Numbered from the stretch's first letter, positions 16,748 to 26,849 are shown. The stretch is 64,000 bases of DNA from Mangrovimonas spongiae (GCF_003944795.1 NZ_RWBG01000005.1:124001-188000), one strand, 5' to 3'. The notes: generated by a model from the sequence alone, not told the origin. Numbers and translations: made by a program.

Positions 16748-18922
16748 ATGATTAATATTCATAAGAAAACATTACAAGACTTAGAGTTTCCTGCAGTTTT
16801 AGAACAAGTTGGTGAATATGCACTTACTGCTTTAGGGAATGAAGCTATCTTACAAAGCTTACCCTATAAAACACAAGAGGAGGTTTTGTTTTCTTTAGCT
16901 TTAACCAACGAGTATTTAGCATCTTTTGATAACGATAATCGTATACCAAATCATCATTTCGAGCCATTAACAAGAGAAATTAAATTACTAAAAATTGATA
17001 ACACATTTTTAGAAATACATAGTTTTCAAAAAATAGCTTCGGTATCAGAAACCTGTAATAATATTATACTATTTCTTAAAAAGTTTGAAGAGTATTATTC
17101 AAATTTAAATGCTTTTGCTTCAAAAATTGAAGTCACTAAACTGCTTATTAAAGAAATAAATACAATTATAGATCGCTTTGGCGATATAAAAAATGACGCT
17201 TCCCCATTACTTTTAGAGCTACGTCAGAAAATAAATAAGCTAAAAGGTACCATAAATCAAAGCTTTACAACAGCTTTAAATTATTATGCAGGATTAGAGT
17301 ATTTAGATGACATTAGAGAATCTGTCATCGAAAACAAGCGTGTACTTGCTGTTAAGTCTATGTATAGGCGAAAAGTAAAAGGAGCTATTCTAGGAGGAAG
17401 TAAAACAGGCAGTATTGTTTTTATAGAACCACAAACAACACTACAATTTACTAGAGAGTTAAACAATTTAGAATACGAAGAGAAAGAAGAAATTACGCGT
17501 ATTTTAAAAGAATTAACACAATTTATTCGCCCGTTTACATCACTATTACAACAGTATCAAGACTTTTTAATTAAAATAGATGTCATTTCGGCTAAGGCTA
17601 AATATGCTCAATCATTAAACGCTGTTTTACCAGAAATTACAACCGAACGCGATTTGTTTTTACGCGATGCCTACCATCCAATATTATATTTAAACAATCA
17701 GAAAAAAGGCGAAAAAACATTTCCACAAACTATAGAACTAAAACAAGACAATCGTATTATTGTTATTTCTGGTCCAAATGCTGGAGGAAAAAGTATTACC
17801 TTAAAAACAGTAGGTTTATTACAAGTTATGTTACAAAGTGGTATGCTTATCCCTGTTCATGAGAGAAGTAGGTTATGTTTGTTTGATAGGGTTTTAAGTG
17901 ATATTGGCGATAATCAATCTATAGAAAACCATTTAAGCACCTATAGTTATCGTTTAAAGCAAATGAATTATTTTCTAAGAAAATGTAATAAAAATACACT
18001 TTTCTTAATAGATGAATTTGGTACAGGAAGTGATCCTGAGCTTGGTGGTGCTTTGGCAGAAACGTTTTTAGAGGTTTTTTACGAGCGTGAAGCATTTGGT
18101 ATTATAACAACCCACTACTCTAACTTAAAAATATTAGCCAACGAGTTACCTTACATGCAAAATGCTAATATGCTTTTCGATGAGCGATCACTTCAACCCA
18201 TGTTTAAATTAGTTTTAGGACAAGCTGGAAGCTCATTTACTTTCGAAGTCGCTCAAAAAAATGGTATTCCATATAGCTTAATAAATAAAGCAAAGAAAAA
18301 GATTGAACGAGGTAAAGTACGTTTTGATCGTACAATAGCAAAGCTCCAAAAAGAGCGTAGCAAACTAGAAAAAACGGAACGCTCCTTAAAACAAAACGAA
18401 CGAAAAAAGCAAAGTGAAGCCGATAAATTAGAAGAAGTGAATGCTAGAATTCAAAAGAAACTTGAAGATTATCAAGAACTTTACGATAGCAACCAACGTC
18501 TTATTTATTTAGGGCAAAAAGTGAATGATCTAGCCGAAACCTATTTTGAAAATAAGCGTAAGCGTGATTTAATGAACGAATTGTTTAAACTTGTTCAAAT
18601 AGAAAACTCTAAACGCAAACAAAAATCAAAAAAGCAAAAACGAGTTGAAAAAGCTAAAGAACAAAAAGTAAAACAAGAAGCCGAAAAAAAAGTGGAGGTT
18701 ATAAGAAAGAAAAAGAAAGCCGAAAAGAAAAAAGCCGCTATACAACCGCCAAAGCCCAAACCAAAATTAAAAGTTGGCGATCGTGTTCGACTTGAAGATG
18801 GTCGCGCTGTTGGTAGTATAGACAAAATTGAAAAAGGAAAAGCTATAGTAAACTACGGTTTGTTTACCACTAATGTGTCTTTAGATAAACTGGAACTGGT
18901 TGAAGCTGTAAAACAAAAATAA
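16748..18922 (+). CDS. mutS2: MutS2-family ATPase lacking the Smr nuclease domain
   Basis: N-terminal MutS core and clamp (about 1-310), then the ABC ATPase: Walker A GPNAGGKS (342-349), Walker B LFLIDEFGTGSDPELGGAL and the His-switch TTHYSNLK. After a long charged coiled coil (about 515-680) comes a KOW-like module (KVGDRVRLEDGRAVGSID), and the protein ends at VEAVKQK. Bacillus-type MutS2 continues with a Smr nuclease domain, which is missing here; 724 aa against about 780. MutS2 acts on branched DNA or on collided ribosomes in other bacteria. This form could only bind and remodel, or needs a separate Smr protein. The DCC gene follows 1 base after the stop. Confidence 0.9.
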   Translation: MINIHKKTLQDLEFPAVLEQVGEYALTALGNEAILQSLPYKTQEEVLFSLALTNEYLASFDNDNRIPNHHFEPLTREIKLLKIDNTFLEIHSFQKIASVSETCNNIILFLKKFEEYYSNLNAFASKIEVTKLLIKEINTIIDRFGDIKNDASPLLLELRQKINKLKGTINQSFTTALNYYAGLEYLDDIRESVIENKRVLAVKSMYRRKVKGAILGGSKTGSIVFIEPQTTLQFTRELNNLEYEEKEEITRILKELTQFIRPFTSLLQQYQDFLIKIDVISAKAKYAQSLNAVLPEITTERDLFLRDAYHPILYLNNQKKGEKTFPQTIELKQDNRIIVISGPNAGGKSITLKTVGLLQVMLQSGMLIPVHERSRLCLFDRVLSDIGDNQSIENHLSTYSYRLKQMNYFLRKCNKNTLFLIDEFGTGSDPELGGALAETFLEVFYEREAFGIITTHYSNLKILANELPYMQNANMLFDERSLQPMFKLVLGQAGSSFTFEVAQKNGIPYSLINKAKKKIERGKVRFDRTIAKLQKERSKLEKTERSLKQNERKKQSEADKLEEVNARIQKKLEDYQELYDSNQRLIYLGQKVNDLAETYFENKRKRDLMNELFKLVQIENSKRKQKSKKQKRVEKAKEQKVKQEAEKKVEVIRKKKKAEKKKAAIQPPKPKPKLKVGDRVRLEDGRAVGSIDKIEKGKAIVNYGLFTTNVSLDKLELVEAVKQK

Positions 18923-18923
18923 A

Positions 18924-19340
18924 GTGGCGTATAATTTACCAAAACATAAGCAACTTATTCTATTTGACGGTGTTTGTAACCTCTGCAACAGTTCTGTGCA
19001 ATATGTTATAAAACACGATAAAAATAACCGCTTTATGTTTACAGCGTTGCAAAGCGAGGTTGGCCAACAGATTATTAAAGATTTTAATATAAATACGTCT
19101 AAAATAGATTCTATACTACTCTACTCGCCATCTAAAAAAATAGCATATAAATCCACAGCAGCTTTAAAAATTGCGTTACAATTAGGGTTTCCTAGAAATT
19201 TAATGGCTGTATTTTTAATTATACCGGCATTTATAAGAAACCAGATTTACGACTTTGTTGCTAAAAACAGGTATAAATGGTATGGTAAGCGTGACGAATG
19301 TATGATGCCAACCTCAGATTTAAAAGATAAGTTTATATGA
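18924..19340 (+). CDS. DCC-family thiol-disulfide oxidoreductase-like protein (DUF393)
   Basis: 138 aa. The signature LILFDGVCNLCN (11-22) carries the D-x-x-C-x-x-C of the DCC family, followed by FTALQSEVGQ and YKSTAALKIALQLG. The active-site CNLC suggests redox activity, but no substrate is established. The start is GTG 18924, directly after the mutS2 stop, so translation is coupled. A strong terminator starts at its stop codon. Confidence 0.88.
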   Translation: MAYNLPKHKQLILFDGVCNLCNSSVQYVIKHDKNNRFMFTALQSEVGQQIIKDFNINTSKIDSILLYSPSKKIAYKSTAALKIALQLGFPRNLMAVFLIIPAFIRNQIYDFVAKNRYKWYGKRDECMMPTSDLKDKFI

Positions 19341-19373
19341 AAAAAGTTCCTTTTTTTGAAAAGGAACTTTTTT
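19340..19373 (+). terminator. Intrinsic terminator of mutS2-DCC
   Basis: AAAAAAGTTCCTTTT, a short loop, AAAAGGAACTTTTTT: a long stem with the T-run included in its right arm. Confidence 0.9.
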
Positions 19374-19801
19374 AAAAACTTAACAACTAACCAAAAAATT
19401 AAACTAAAATGAAATTTAGAGTTTAAAATTTATGGCATAAAACTCTAACTTCCTTATCAAATCTATAAATAATTGATTTAAAACCATTTAATTATTCGAT
19501 GAAGCGCAAATTTTAATTGTTTTATTAGTTTTTTATGTAAATATCTTCTATGAAATACACTTTTTATAAGCGTTAACTTAACGAAAAGCTATTTTTACTC
19601 AACGAATTACTCCTGTTACTCAAACTTGGTTTTAATTACTTAAACCAACTATTATCTTTATACTATATAAAGTCTTAAAGTAAATAGTCATTTGGGCCTA
19701 ACTTCTGTTAGTTGGGAATAACCATTTCTTTCTTCACGTATGTCTACCCGTGTTGAAGGTTTCAGTAAAAACTGTTAGATAAAAATTTAACTTTAAGACT
19801 T
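19374..19801. other. Intergenic region, 428 bases, with several small palindromes
   Basis: No ORF of note. Seen: TTAGAGTTT (19416-19424) with its complement AAACTCTAA (19440-19448) around a 15-base loop; the palindrome CGTTAACTTAACG (19571-19583); three TTACTC units near 19595-19625; and a hairpin CCTAACT/AGTTGGG near 19697. Both neighbours end here (convergent), so a promoter is not required. The region could hide a small RNA or just be transcript-end sequence. Confidence 0.4.
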
Positions 19802-21106
19802 TTAATTTTTTGGATAATTATCATCCCAGTTTTTGGTTTCAGGGTCACTCAATTTATCTACCGATTTTGCGACTAACATAGAAACAGCAGCGTCTCCAGT
19901 AACATTAACGGTTGTTCTACACATATCCAACGGTCTATCAACGGCAAAAATTAAGGCTAAACCAGCTTCTGGAATTCCAGCTTGAGCTAAAACAATAACA
20001 AGCATAACCATACCAGCTCCTGGAACTGCAGCACTACCAATTGATGCCAAAGTTGCTGTAGCAATAATTCCTAATTGGACACCAAAGCTTAAATCCATAC
20101 CAAAAGCTTGAGCAATAAATACGGCAGCTACGGCTTGATATAAACTAGTACCATCCATATTAATGGTGGCGCCAATAGGTAAAACAAAACTAGCGACTTC
20201 TTCTTCAACGCCTAAATGTTCTTCAACGCGTTCCATAGTTACAGGAAGCGTTGCAGCACTACTGCTTGTTGAAAATGCTAAAAGCTGAGCGGGTGAAATA
20301 CCGTTTATAAAGAATGATGGCTTTTTCTTGGTAAAAATCCAAACAATTAAAATGTATACACAAATCATTAAGGCTAAACCTAAAACAACGCATAAGGCAT
20401 ACCAACCTAGCGCTTTAAATAAATCGGCACTTGGCGATTCTACAACTAAGGCCGCTAAAAGCGCAAATACACCATAAGGTGCCGTTAGCATAATGAGATC
20501 TATAAGTTTTAAAATGACTTCGTTAAAACCATCGAAAAACTGTTTTACAGGTTTTGCCTGTTCTTCAGGGATTAAAATTAATCCGATACCAAAGAAAATA
20601 GCAAAGAAAATAACTTGAAGCATATTACCATTATCGCTTGCAGCGTTAAAAATATTACTAGGTACTAAATCTTCTAGCGCTTTTAATGGCCCAGCATTTT
20701 TTTGATTTTCGGCGGCAGATATTTTAGAATCTGCATCGCCTTTATAGCTTTCTACTAGCTCGGTTCTAGTTTCTTGAGAGATAGACTTTCCAGGTTTTAC
20801 AATGTTTACCACAGTTAATCCTATAGAAACTGCTATAATGGTTGTAAAAATATAGGTGATTATTGTACGTCCCCCCATTTTAGATAGTTTGGAAATATCT
20901 TTAAGGTCGGACACACCTTTTATTAACGACGCTAAAATTAAAGGAACAGCAATAAGTTTTAATAGGTTTATAAAAATGGTTCCGAAAGGTTTTACCCAAT
21001 TGGTCACAAATTTGCTTCCCCACTCAAAATTTGCCATAATAAGTGCGAAAACAACACCTAAAACCATTCCGATAATAATTTGCCAATGTAATGCGAGTTT
21101 CTTCAT
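19802..21106 (-). CDS. Dicarboxylate/amino acid:cation symporter (DAACS, Glt family)
   Basis: Sodium- or proton-coupled secondary transporter of the glutamate/aspartate or C4-dicarboxylate group. It has the N-terminal KLALHWQIIIGMVLGVVFAL, the HP1 serine-rich motif AFSTSSSAATLPVTMERV, TM7 NMDGTSLYQAVAAVF, HP2 GSAAVPGAGMVML and the TM8 DRPLDMCRTTVNVTGDAAV with the substrate-binding Asp, Arg/Thr and Asn. These residues point to an acidic substrate. An insertion of charged residues (ADSKISAAENQKNAG) lies in the TM3-TM4 loop. 434 aa is the usual size. A structured element lies between it and aroC. Confidence 0.92.
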   Translation of the reverse strand: MKKLALHWQIIIGMVLGVVFALIMANFEWGSKFVTNWVKPFGTIFINLLKLIAVPLILASLIKGVSDLKDISKLSKMGGRTIITYIFTTIIAVSIGLTVVNIVKPGKSISQETRTELVESYKGDADSKISAAENQKNAGPLKALEDLVPSNIFNAASDNGNMLQVIFFAIFFGIGLILIPEEQAKPVKQFFDGFNEVILKLIDLIMLTAPYGVFALLAALVVESPSADLFKALGWYALCVVLGLALMICVYILIVWIFTKKKPSFFINGISPAQLLAFSTSSSAATLPVTMERVEEHLGVEEEVASFVLPIGATINMDGTSLYQAVAAVFIAQAFGMDLSFGVQLGIIATATLASIGSAAVPGAGMVMLVIVLAQAGIPEAGLALIFAVDRPLDMCRTTVNVTGDAAVSMLVAKSVDKLSDPETKNWDDNYPKN

Positions 21107-21118
21107 TGTGTTTTTTTT

Positions 21119-21174
21119 AGCCCTGATAGAGGCGATATCCTTTTATATTATAAAAGATAAAGCCGAAAGCAGGT
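21119..21174 (+). ncRNA. Structured element, copy 1 (putative flavobacterial RNA motif)
   Basis: The pattern GAT-N4-GCGATATCCT, hairpin TTTTATATTATAAAA, GATAAAGCCGAAAGC is bounded by CCTG and CAGG arms. The same blocks occur at 42919-42994 (GAT-N4-GCGGCATCCT, hairpin, AGATATAGCGAAAAGC). The blocks and their order, with different hairpin sequences, point to a conserved RNA rather than chance. It sits between two minus-strand genes (aroC and the symporter), so the plus-strand reading is antisense to that transcript; the acting strand is not certain. I recall similar elements in many flavobacterial intergenic regions, possibly the catalogued Flavo-1 motif. Confidence 0.5.
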
Positions 21175-21179
21175 ATTTG

Positions 21180-22244
21180 CTACATATTATATGTTTTATT
21201 TTGTAAATAGTAATCTGCAAGAACTAAGGCGGCCATGGCTTCTACAATAGGTATGGCTCTGGGAACAACGCAAGGGTCGTGTCTGCCTTTTCCTTGCATT
21301 TTTACAATATTTCCATCAGTATTTAAGGTCTCTTGCTCTTGCATTATTGTTGCTACTGGCTTAAATGCTACGCGGAAATAAATATCCATACCATTACTTA
21401 TTCCGCCTTGGATGCCGCCAGATAGATTTGTTTTTGTACTGCCGTTTTTATTAAAGAGATCGTTGTGTTCGCTTCCTTTCATTTTAGTACCACAAAATCC
21501 GCTACCATACTCAAACCCTTTTACAGCATTTATGGATAACATGGCTTTTCCTAATTCGGCATGAAGTTTATCGAAAACAGGTTCTCCAAGCCCAACTGGA
21601 ACCTGTTTTAAAACACAAGTAACCGTTCCGCCTATGGTATCGCCTTCTTTTCTTATAGACTTAATTTTATCGATCATTTTAGCTGCTACATCACTGTCTG
21701 GACAGCGTACATCGTTACTTTCTGTTTGGGTAAAATCTAAATCTTGGTAGGGTTTTTCTAAATAAATATCGCCTACAGAAGAGGTGTATGCATGTATTGA
21801 AATGGTGCTTAAAAATTGCTTGGCAATGGCTCCCGCCACTACTCTACAAGCTGTTTCTCTTGCCGAACTACGTCCGCCACCACGATAATCGCGATGACCA
21901 TATTTTTTATCGTAAGTATAATCGGCATGACTTGGCCTGTAGGTTTCTTTTATATGTGAATAATCTTTAGATTTTTGGTTGGTATTTTTAATAATGAATC
22001 CAATGGAGGTTCCTGTGGTTTTGCCTTCAAAAATACCTGATAAAAACTCGACAGTGTCAGGTTCTTTACGTTGCGTAACAATATTGGATTGTCCTGGTTT
22101 TCTTCTATCTAATTCGTGTTGAATGGCTTTAAAATCGAGTTTTAAACCCGCTGGACAGCCATCTATCACGCCACCAATTGCTGGGCCATGCGATTCGCCA
22201 AAAGTGGTGAGCTTAAATAATTTTCCAAAAGAGTTTCCTGCCAT
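21180..22244 (-). CDS. aroC: Chorismate synthase
   Basis: FMN-dependent conversion of 5-enolpyruvylshikimate-3-phosphate to chorismate, last step of the shikimate pathway. Signatures: [21 protein letters not shown] near the N-terminus, the Arg-rich [22 protein letters not shown]-type GFEYGSGF and the C-terminal [19 protein letters not shown]. 354 aa is full length. Cytoplasmic. It also feeds the menaquinone genes found later in the window, which start from chorismate. Confidence 0.97.
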   Translation of the reverse strand: MAGNSFGKLFKLTTFGESHGPAIGGVIDGCPAGLKLDFKAIQHELDRRKPGQSNIVTQRKEPDTVEFLSGIFEGKTTGTSIGFIIKNTNQKSKDYSHIKETYRPSHADYTYDKKYGHRDYRGGGRSSARETACRVVAGAIAKQFLSTISIHAYTSSVGDIYLEKPYQDLDFTQTESNDVRCPDSDVAAKMIDKIKSIRKEGDTIGGTVTCVLKQVPVGLGEPVFDKLHAELGKAMLSINAVKGFEYGSGFCGTKMKGSEHNDLFNKNGSTKTNLSGGIQGGISNGMDIYFRVAFKPVATIMQEQETLNTDGNIVKMQGKGRHDPCVVPRAIPIVEAMAALVLADYYLQNKTYNM

Positions 22245-22429
22245 TAACTGCTATATTTTTATGCTAATGTAACCCTATTCTTAAAGAAACAAAAATCGAC
22301 ATTACTTTTCCTTAGAATATGTCTTAATATTCTGGTTACATTCTTTTAACAAATTACTCACAGTTAATTAATTAAGGCTTAAAGTAAAAGTGAATAATTA
22401 AGCTGTTCTTTGTACAAACCTTTTAGCTC

Positions 22430-23278
22430 TTGAAATTAAAACGTAAAGTAGAAATAGCTATTATATCCGATGTGCATTTAGGTACCTATGGTTGCCATGC
22501 TAAACAACTCCTTACCTATTTAAATAGTATCGAGCCAAAAACACTCATACTTAATGGTGATATTATAGATATTTGGCAATTTAAAAAGCGTTATTTTCCT
22601 AAATCGCATTTAAAGGTTATAAAAAAGATTATGGACTTTGCATCGGATGGTGTTGAAGTTATTTACATTACAGGTAACCACGATGAAATGTTAAGGCGTT
22701 TTGCTGATACGACTATTGGAAATATATCGATAGTTAATAAAAAAGTACTTGATTTAGATGGTAAACGTGCCTGGATTTTTCATGGTGATGTTTTTGATGT
22801 CTCTATACAAAATGCCAAATGGTTAGCTAAATTAGGTGGTTATGGTTATGATATGCTTATTCTTTTAAATCGCTTTGTTAATTGGGTTTTAGAGCGTATG
22901 GGTAAAGAAAAGTACTCACTTTCCAAAAAGATTAAAAACAGTGTGAAACGTGCTGTAAAGTATATTAACGATTTTGAAGAAGTGGCCTCTGACTTGGCTA
23001 TAGAGAATGGTTATGATTATGTAATTTGCGGCCACATCCATCAACCCAAAATGCTTATTAAAGAGAATAAGTTTGGGCAAACCATGTACTTAAATTCTGG
23101 TGATTGGGTTGAAAACTTCACGGCTTTAGAGTATCAATTTAAACGTTGGAAAATTTACAATTATAACAACGATAAATTATCACCATTTTTTGCAGATGAA
23201 GATTTGAAAGACATGGAAATAACTGATTTAATTGCCGCTATTACTGTGGTTGATCGTAAAAAGAAGAAATCAGATTAA
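22430..23278 (+). CDS. UDP-2,3-diacylglucosamine diphosphatase-like metallophosphoesterase (LpxH-like)
   Basis: Calcineurin-like phosphoesterase with all five metal-binding blocks: ISDVHLG (12-18), NGDIIDIW, GNHD, HGDVFD and GHIHQP. The closest known role is hydrolysis of UDP-2,3-diacylglucosamine to lipid X in lipid A synthesis, as done by LpxH; flavobacteria often carry this longer version (282 aa against 240). The start is TTG 22430, as no ATG precedes SDVHLG in frame. Its 3' end overlaps the convergent dehydrogenase gene by 9 bases. Confidence 0.85.
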   Translation: MKLKRKVEIAIISDVHLGTYGCHAKQLLTYLNSIEPKTLILNGDIIDIWQFKKRYFPKSHLKVIKKIMDFASDGVEVIYITGNHDEMLRRFADTTIGNISIVNKKVLDLDGKRAWIFHGDVFDVSIQNAKWLAKLGGYGYDMLILLNRFVNWVLERMGKEKYSLSKKIKNSVKRAVKYINDFEEVASDLAIENGYDYVICGHIHQPKMLIKENKFGQTMYLNSGDWVENFTALEYQFKRWKIYNYNNDKLSPFFADEDLKDMEITDLIAAITVVDRKKKKSD

Positions 23279-26182
23279 CGCTTGATTTAAAATGGTTACT
23301 GGGTGCAGCGCTTGTCTTGCCGTACCATCCAAAATTTGATGTCTGCAGCTCGTTCCATTTGCCGAAATAATAACATCATGATTGGTATTTTTTATGTTTG
23401 GAAATAGTGTTTGATTGCCTATTTGCATACTTATAGCGTAATGCTCTTTTTCGTAACCAAAACTTCCTGCCATACCACAACAACCACTAGGTATTACGGT
23501 TACGTTATAGTTTTTAGGAAGATTTAAAATATGAAACGTATCGCTAGAACTACCTAAAGCTTTTTGATAACAATGCGCATGTATTTTTATTGTTTTATTA
23601 TCTTCTGAAAATTGACTAGAAACAATATGGCCTTGTTGAATTTCCCGATTTAAAAATTCCTCGATTAAATAGGTGTGCTTTGCAATTTTTGTCGCATTGT
23701 TTTTATCGTTGGCTAATTTAGGATAGTCATCTTTAAAGGTATAGATAGCTGAGGGTTCAATGCCTATTAAAGGGGTTTTCTCGGTGATAAGGTTTTTAAA
23801 AATAGACACATTTTTATTGGCTATTTTTTTAGCTTGATCCAAGAATCCTTTGGAGATAAAACTACGTCCAGATTCCTCATGTTTAACCATAGTTACTTTA
23901 TAATTAAGCTTAGATAATAGCTCTAAAGTATCAAGACCTATTTGGGTGTCTAAATGATTAGTAAATTCATCAACAAATAAATAAACATGTTTTTTAAACT
24001 CTTGATTTATAGAGTGTTTAGTTTTGTTAGGTAATCTTTTAGTTGATATTAAAGGCAGCGTTCTTTGGGGAGAAATACCCATAAGTTTTTTAACAAAACC
24101 AGACGTTATTTTATTAGAAAATATGGCGTTGGTTAACTTGGGAGTGTAGCTAGCTATTTTATTAAATTTATTATTGTAGGCAAATAACTTGTCACGTAAA
24201 GACGCTCCATTTGCTTTTTGATATTGGTATTGAAATTCAGCTTTTAATGACGCAACATCAACACTACTAGGACATTCGCTTGCACAAGCTTTACAACTTA
24301 AACATAAATCGAAAACCTCTTTTAATTCGTGATGATTAAATTTATTCTTTTTATTGGAATGTGTTAGAAACTCTCGTAAAGCATTGGCTCTTGCTCTAGT
24401 CGTATCTTTTTCATTTTTTGTAGCACGATAGCTTGGACACATGCTTCCGCCAAATTCTGGTAATTTTCTGCAATCCCCAGAGCCATTACACTTTTCGGCT
24501 TCTCGTAAAATACCTTTAGAAGCTGAAAAATCTATAGCTGTTTCAATTTTTGGTTCTTCCCTGTCTGGTATATATCGTAAATTTTCATCCATTGGAAGAG
24601 CATCGACAATTTTTCCGCGATTAAAAATAGCATTAGGGTCGAAAACAGATTTTACTTCTTTAATTATGGTATAGTTCTCCTCGCCTATCATCATTGGGAT
24701 AAACTCTGCACGGACAATACCATCGCCATGTTCGCCACTCATAGAGCCTTGATGTTTTTTGACTAGCTTGGCTACATCTGTAGTTATTTTCCTAAATAGA
24801 GAAACATCATGACTATCTTTTAAATTTAAAATAGGACGTAAATGCAACTCTCCAGCTCCAGCATGAGCATAGTAAACTGCTTTTTGCTGATAGTTAGTCA
24901 TAATTTGTGTAAACGCTTTAATGTAGCTTGCTAAATCTGGTAAAGCAACAGCTGTATCCTCAATACAAGCAACAGATTTTTTATCACCTATCATGTTCCC
25001 CAAAAGTCCAAGTCCAGCTTTTCTTAGCTCCATCGCTTTAACGATGTCTCCATCTTTCAAAACTACATTGGCATAAGACTTTTCTTTTGTAAGGCTATGT
25101 AATAAACCGTCAATTTGTTTGTTTAAATCCACATCTGTGTCAGATTTTAACTCACACATTAATATAGCTTTAGGATCGCCTTGTACAAATTGCCTGTTTT
25201 TTTGTTGTGTTTTATTGTGTTTGGTTAAATCTAGAATTGTTTTATCCATCATTTCACAAGTGTGTAAATTATGTGTCATGACAGTTTCTACAGTATTTAA
25301 GCAATCCTCTACAGAATTAAAATGACAAGCTATCATAGCATTTTTATTAGGTGGAAGATTTTGTAACTGCAAAGTAATTTCAGTAGTAAACGCTAACGTT
25401 CCTTCGCTGCCAGATAGCAGTTTACACATATTAAAGGGAATAGAGCTAGTCGTAAAAACTTCACTTTTTATAAGCTCATCGATAGCATAACCTGTATTTC
25501 TTCTATGAATTTCTGGTTTAGGAAAGTTGTTTTTGATTTGTTCTTGAACAAGGGAGCTTTTTAGTTGATTATAGATTTTTCTGTAAATCTTTCCCTCGAG
25601 CGTATCTAATTGTAGTTTTACATCGAACTCTTTTTTTGATAAAGCTTTAAAGGCAACGTCACTTCCATCACTTAAAATGGTTTTTAGTTTTAAAACAGTA
25701 TCTCTAGTGACCCCATATTGGATAGATGTTGTCCCAGATGAATTATTACCAACCATACCGCCAATCATACAACGATTACTAGTTGACGTATTTGGTCCAA
25801 AAAACAAACCAAATGGCTTTAAATAATTATTTAATTCATCTCTTACTACACCAGGTTGTACAGTAACTGTTTTATTTTGGGTATCTAAATTAAGAATCTG
25901 ATTAAAATGTTTTGAAGCATCTACAATAATACCATTGCCAACACATTGTCCAGCAAGTGAAGTTCCTGCAGTTCTAGGAATTAAACTTATACTATGTTGA
26001 TTAGCAAATTGAATTAACCGAATAATATCTTCGCTATTCTTAGGATAAGCAACAGCTGTAGGAAGTATTCTGTAAACAGAAGCATCGGTAGCATAAATAG
26101 CTTTTATTAAATCATCAAACAAAAGCGTACCTTGAAGTTGTTTATTTAATTGATTTAAGTCTTCTATGCCAATTTTAATCAT
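23270..26182 (-). CDS. FAD-linked oxidoreductase with Fe-S domain (YdiJ/D-lactate dehydrogenase type)
   Basis: Large fusion protein. An N-terminal FAD_binding_4 domain (about 35-190: PRTAGTSLAGQCVGNGIIVD, NNSSGTTSIQYG) is followed by the FAD-oxidase C domain (about 260-530, with GEHGDGI). An Fe-S region has CNGSGDCRK and MCPSYRA (about 565-585) and CLSCKACASECP (626-637). A C-terminal CCG domain carries CCGMAGSFGYE (about 897-907). Homologues oxidise D-2-hydroxyacids (D-lactate, D-2-hydroxyglutarate) and pass electrons on to the quinone pool. 970 aa is the usual size. Single gene; substrate not fixed by sequence. Confidence 0.92.
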   Translation of the reverse strand: MIKIGIEDLNQLNKQLQGTLLFDDLIKAIYATDASVYRILPTAVAYPKNSEDIIRLIQFANQHSISLIPRTAGTSLAGQCVGNGIIVDASKHFNQILNLDTQNKTVTVQPGVVRDELNNYLKPFGLFFGPNTSTSNRCMIGGMVGNNSSGTTSIQYGVTRDTVLKLKTILSDGSDVAFKALSKKEFDVKLQLDTLEGKIYRKIYNQLKSSLVQEQIKNNFPKPEIHRRNTGYAIDELIKSEVFTTSSIPFNMCKLLSGSEGTLAFTTEITLQLQNLPPNKNAMIACHFNSVEDCLNTVETVMTHNLHTCEMMDKTILDLTKHNKTQQKNRQFVQGDPKAILMCELKSDTDVDLNKQIDGLLHSLTKEKSYANVVLKDGDIVKAMELRKAGLGLLGNMIGDKKSVACIEDTAVALPDLASYIKAFTQIMTNYQQKAVYYAHAGAGELHLRPILNLKDSHDVSLFRKITTDVAKLVKKHQGSMSGEHGDGIVRAEFIPMMIGEENYTIIKEVKSVFDPNAIFNRGKIVDALPMDENLRYIPDREEPKIETAIDFSASKGILREAEKCNGSGDCRKLPEFGGSMCPSYRATKNEKDTTRARANALREFLTHSNKKNKFNHHELKEVFDLCLSCKACASECPSSVDVASLKAEFQYQYQKANGASLRDKLFAYNNKFNKIASYTPKLTNAIFSNKITSGFVKKLMGISPQRTLPLISTKRLPNKTKHSINQEFKKHVYLFVDEFTNHLDTQIGLDTLELLSKLNYKVTMVKHEESGRSFISKGFLDQAKKIANKNVSIFKNLITEKTPLIGIEPSAIYTFKDDYPKLANDKNNATKIAKHTYLIEEFLNREIQQGHIVSSQFSEDNKTIKIHAHCYQKALGSSSDTFHILNLPKNYNVTVIPSGCCGMAGSFGYEKEHYAISMQIGNQTLFPNIKNTNHDVIISANGTSCRHQILDGTARQALHPVTILNQALI

Positions 26183-26314
26183 AATGAAATGTTAACTGGT
26201 TAAAGATATTTAATAAATTTATGTTTTTAACGTTATTTTATATTGGTATTAGATTTTTATTGTAATCTGATTTAATAGAAAAAACGTATATATAAATAAA
26301 CGAAACAAAAAATT

Positions 26315-26830
26315 ATGAAGAAAGTATTTTTAACGCTTGCTAGTTTGCTGACATTTACAGCATTAACCTACGCACAAGATATTTCTAAAAACGCTATTGG
26401 GCTTCGATTGGGTGATAGCGATGGTTTTGGAGCCGAAATATCATACCAACGTGCCATTATGGATAATAACCGACTAGAATTTGATTTTGGTTGGCGTGAT
26501 GGTAAACATTATGATGGTGTAAAACTTATTGGGTTATACCAATGGATTTGGAATATTGATGGTGGTTTTAATTGGTATGCTGGTGCTGGTGCCGGATTTG
26601 GAGCTTACAAAAACGAATACAGGTATAATCATCCTGTTTATGGGAGTGTAAAAGAAGAACATAGTGATTCTTTTGTTATTTTATCGGGAGATGTTGGTAT
26701 TGAATATACATTTGACTTCCCTTTGCTTCTTTCTTTAGATGTTAGACCTGAACTAGGTTTTGGAGATGATTTATACGATAATGATGATCTAGATTTTGAT
26801 ATAGGTTTAGGTGTACGTTATCAATTTTAA
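26315..26830 (+). CDS. Outer-membrane beta-barrel protein
   Basis: Signal peptide MKKVFLTLASLLTFTALTYAQ, then alternating beta strands rich in Gly, Tyr and Trp (AIGLRLGDSDGFGAEISYQ, LIGLYQWIWN, GAGAGFGAYKNEY), ending DIGLGVRYQF with the terminal Phe typical of outer-membrane barrels. At 171 aa it is a small 8-strand barrel of the OprF/opacity type. Function unknown. Monocistronic, with a terminator shared with bshA. Confidence 0.85.
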   Translation: MKKVFLTLASLLTFTALTYAQDISKNAIGLRLGDSDGFGAEISYQRAIMDNNRLEFDFGWRDGKHYDGVKLIGLYQWIWNIDGGFNWYAGAGAGFGAYKNEYRYNHPVYGSVKEEHSDSFVILSGDVGIEYTFDFPLLLSLDVRPELGFGDDLYDNDDLDFDIGLGVRYQF

Positions 26831-26849
26831 TCAAGTCAAGTTATTTTAC

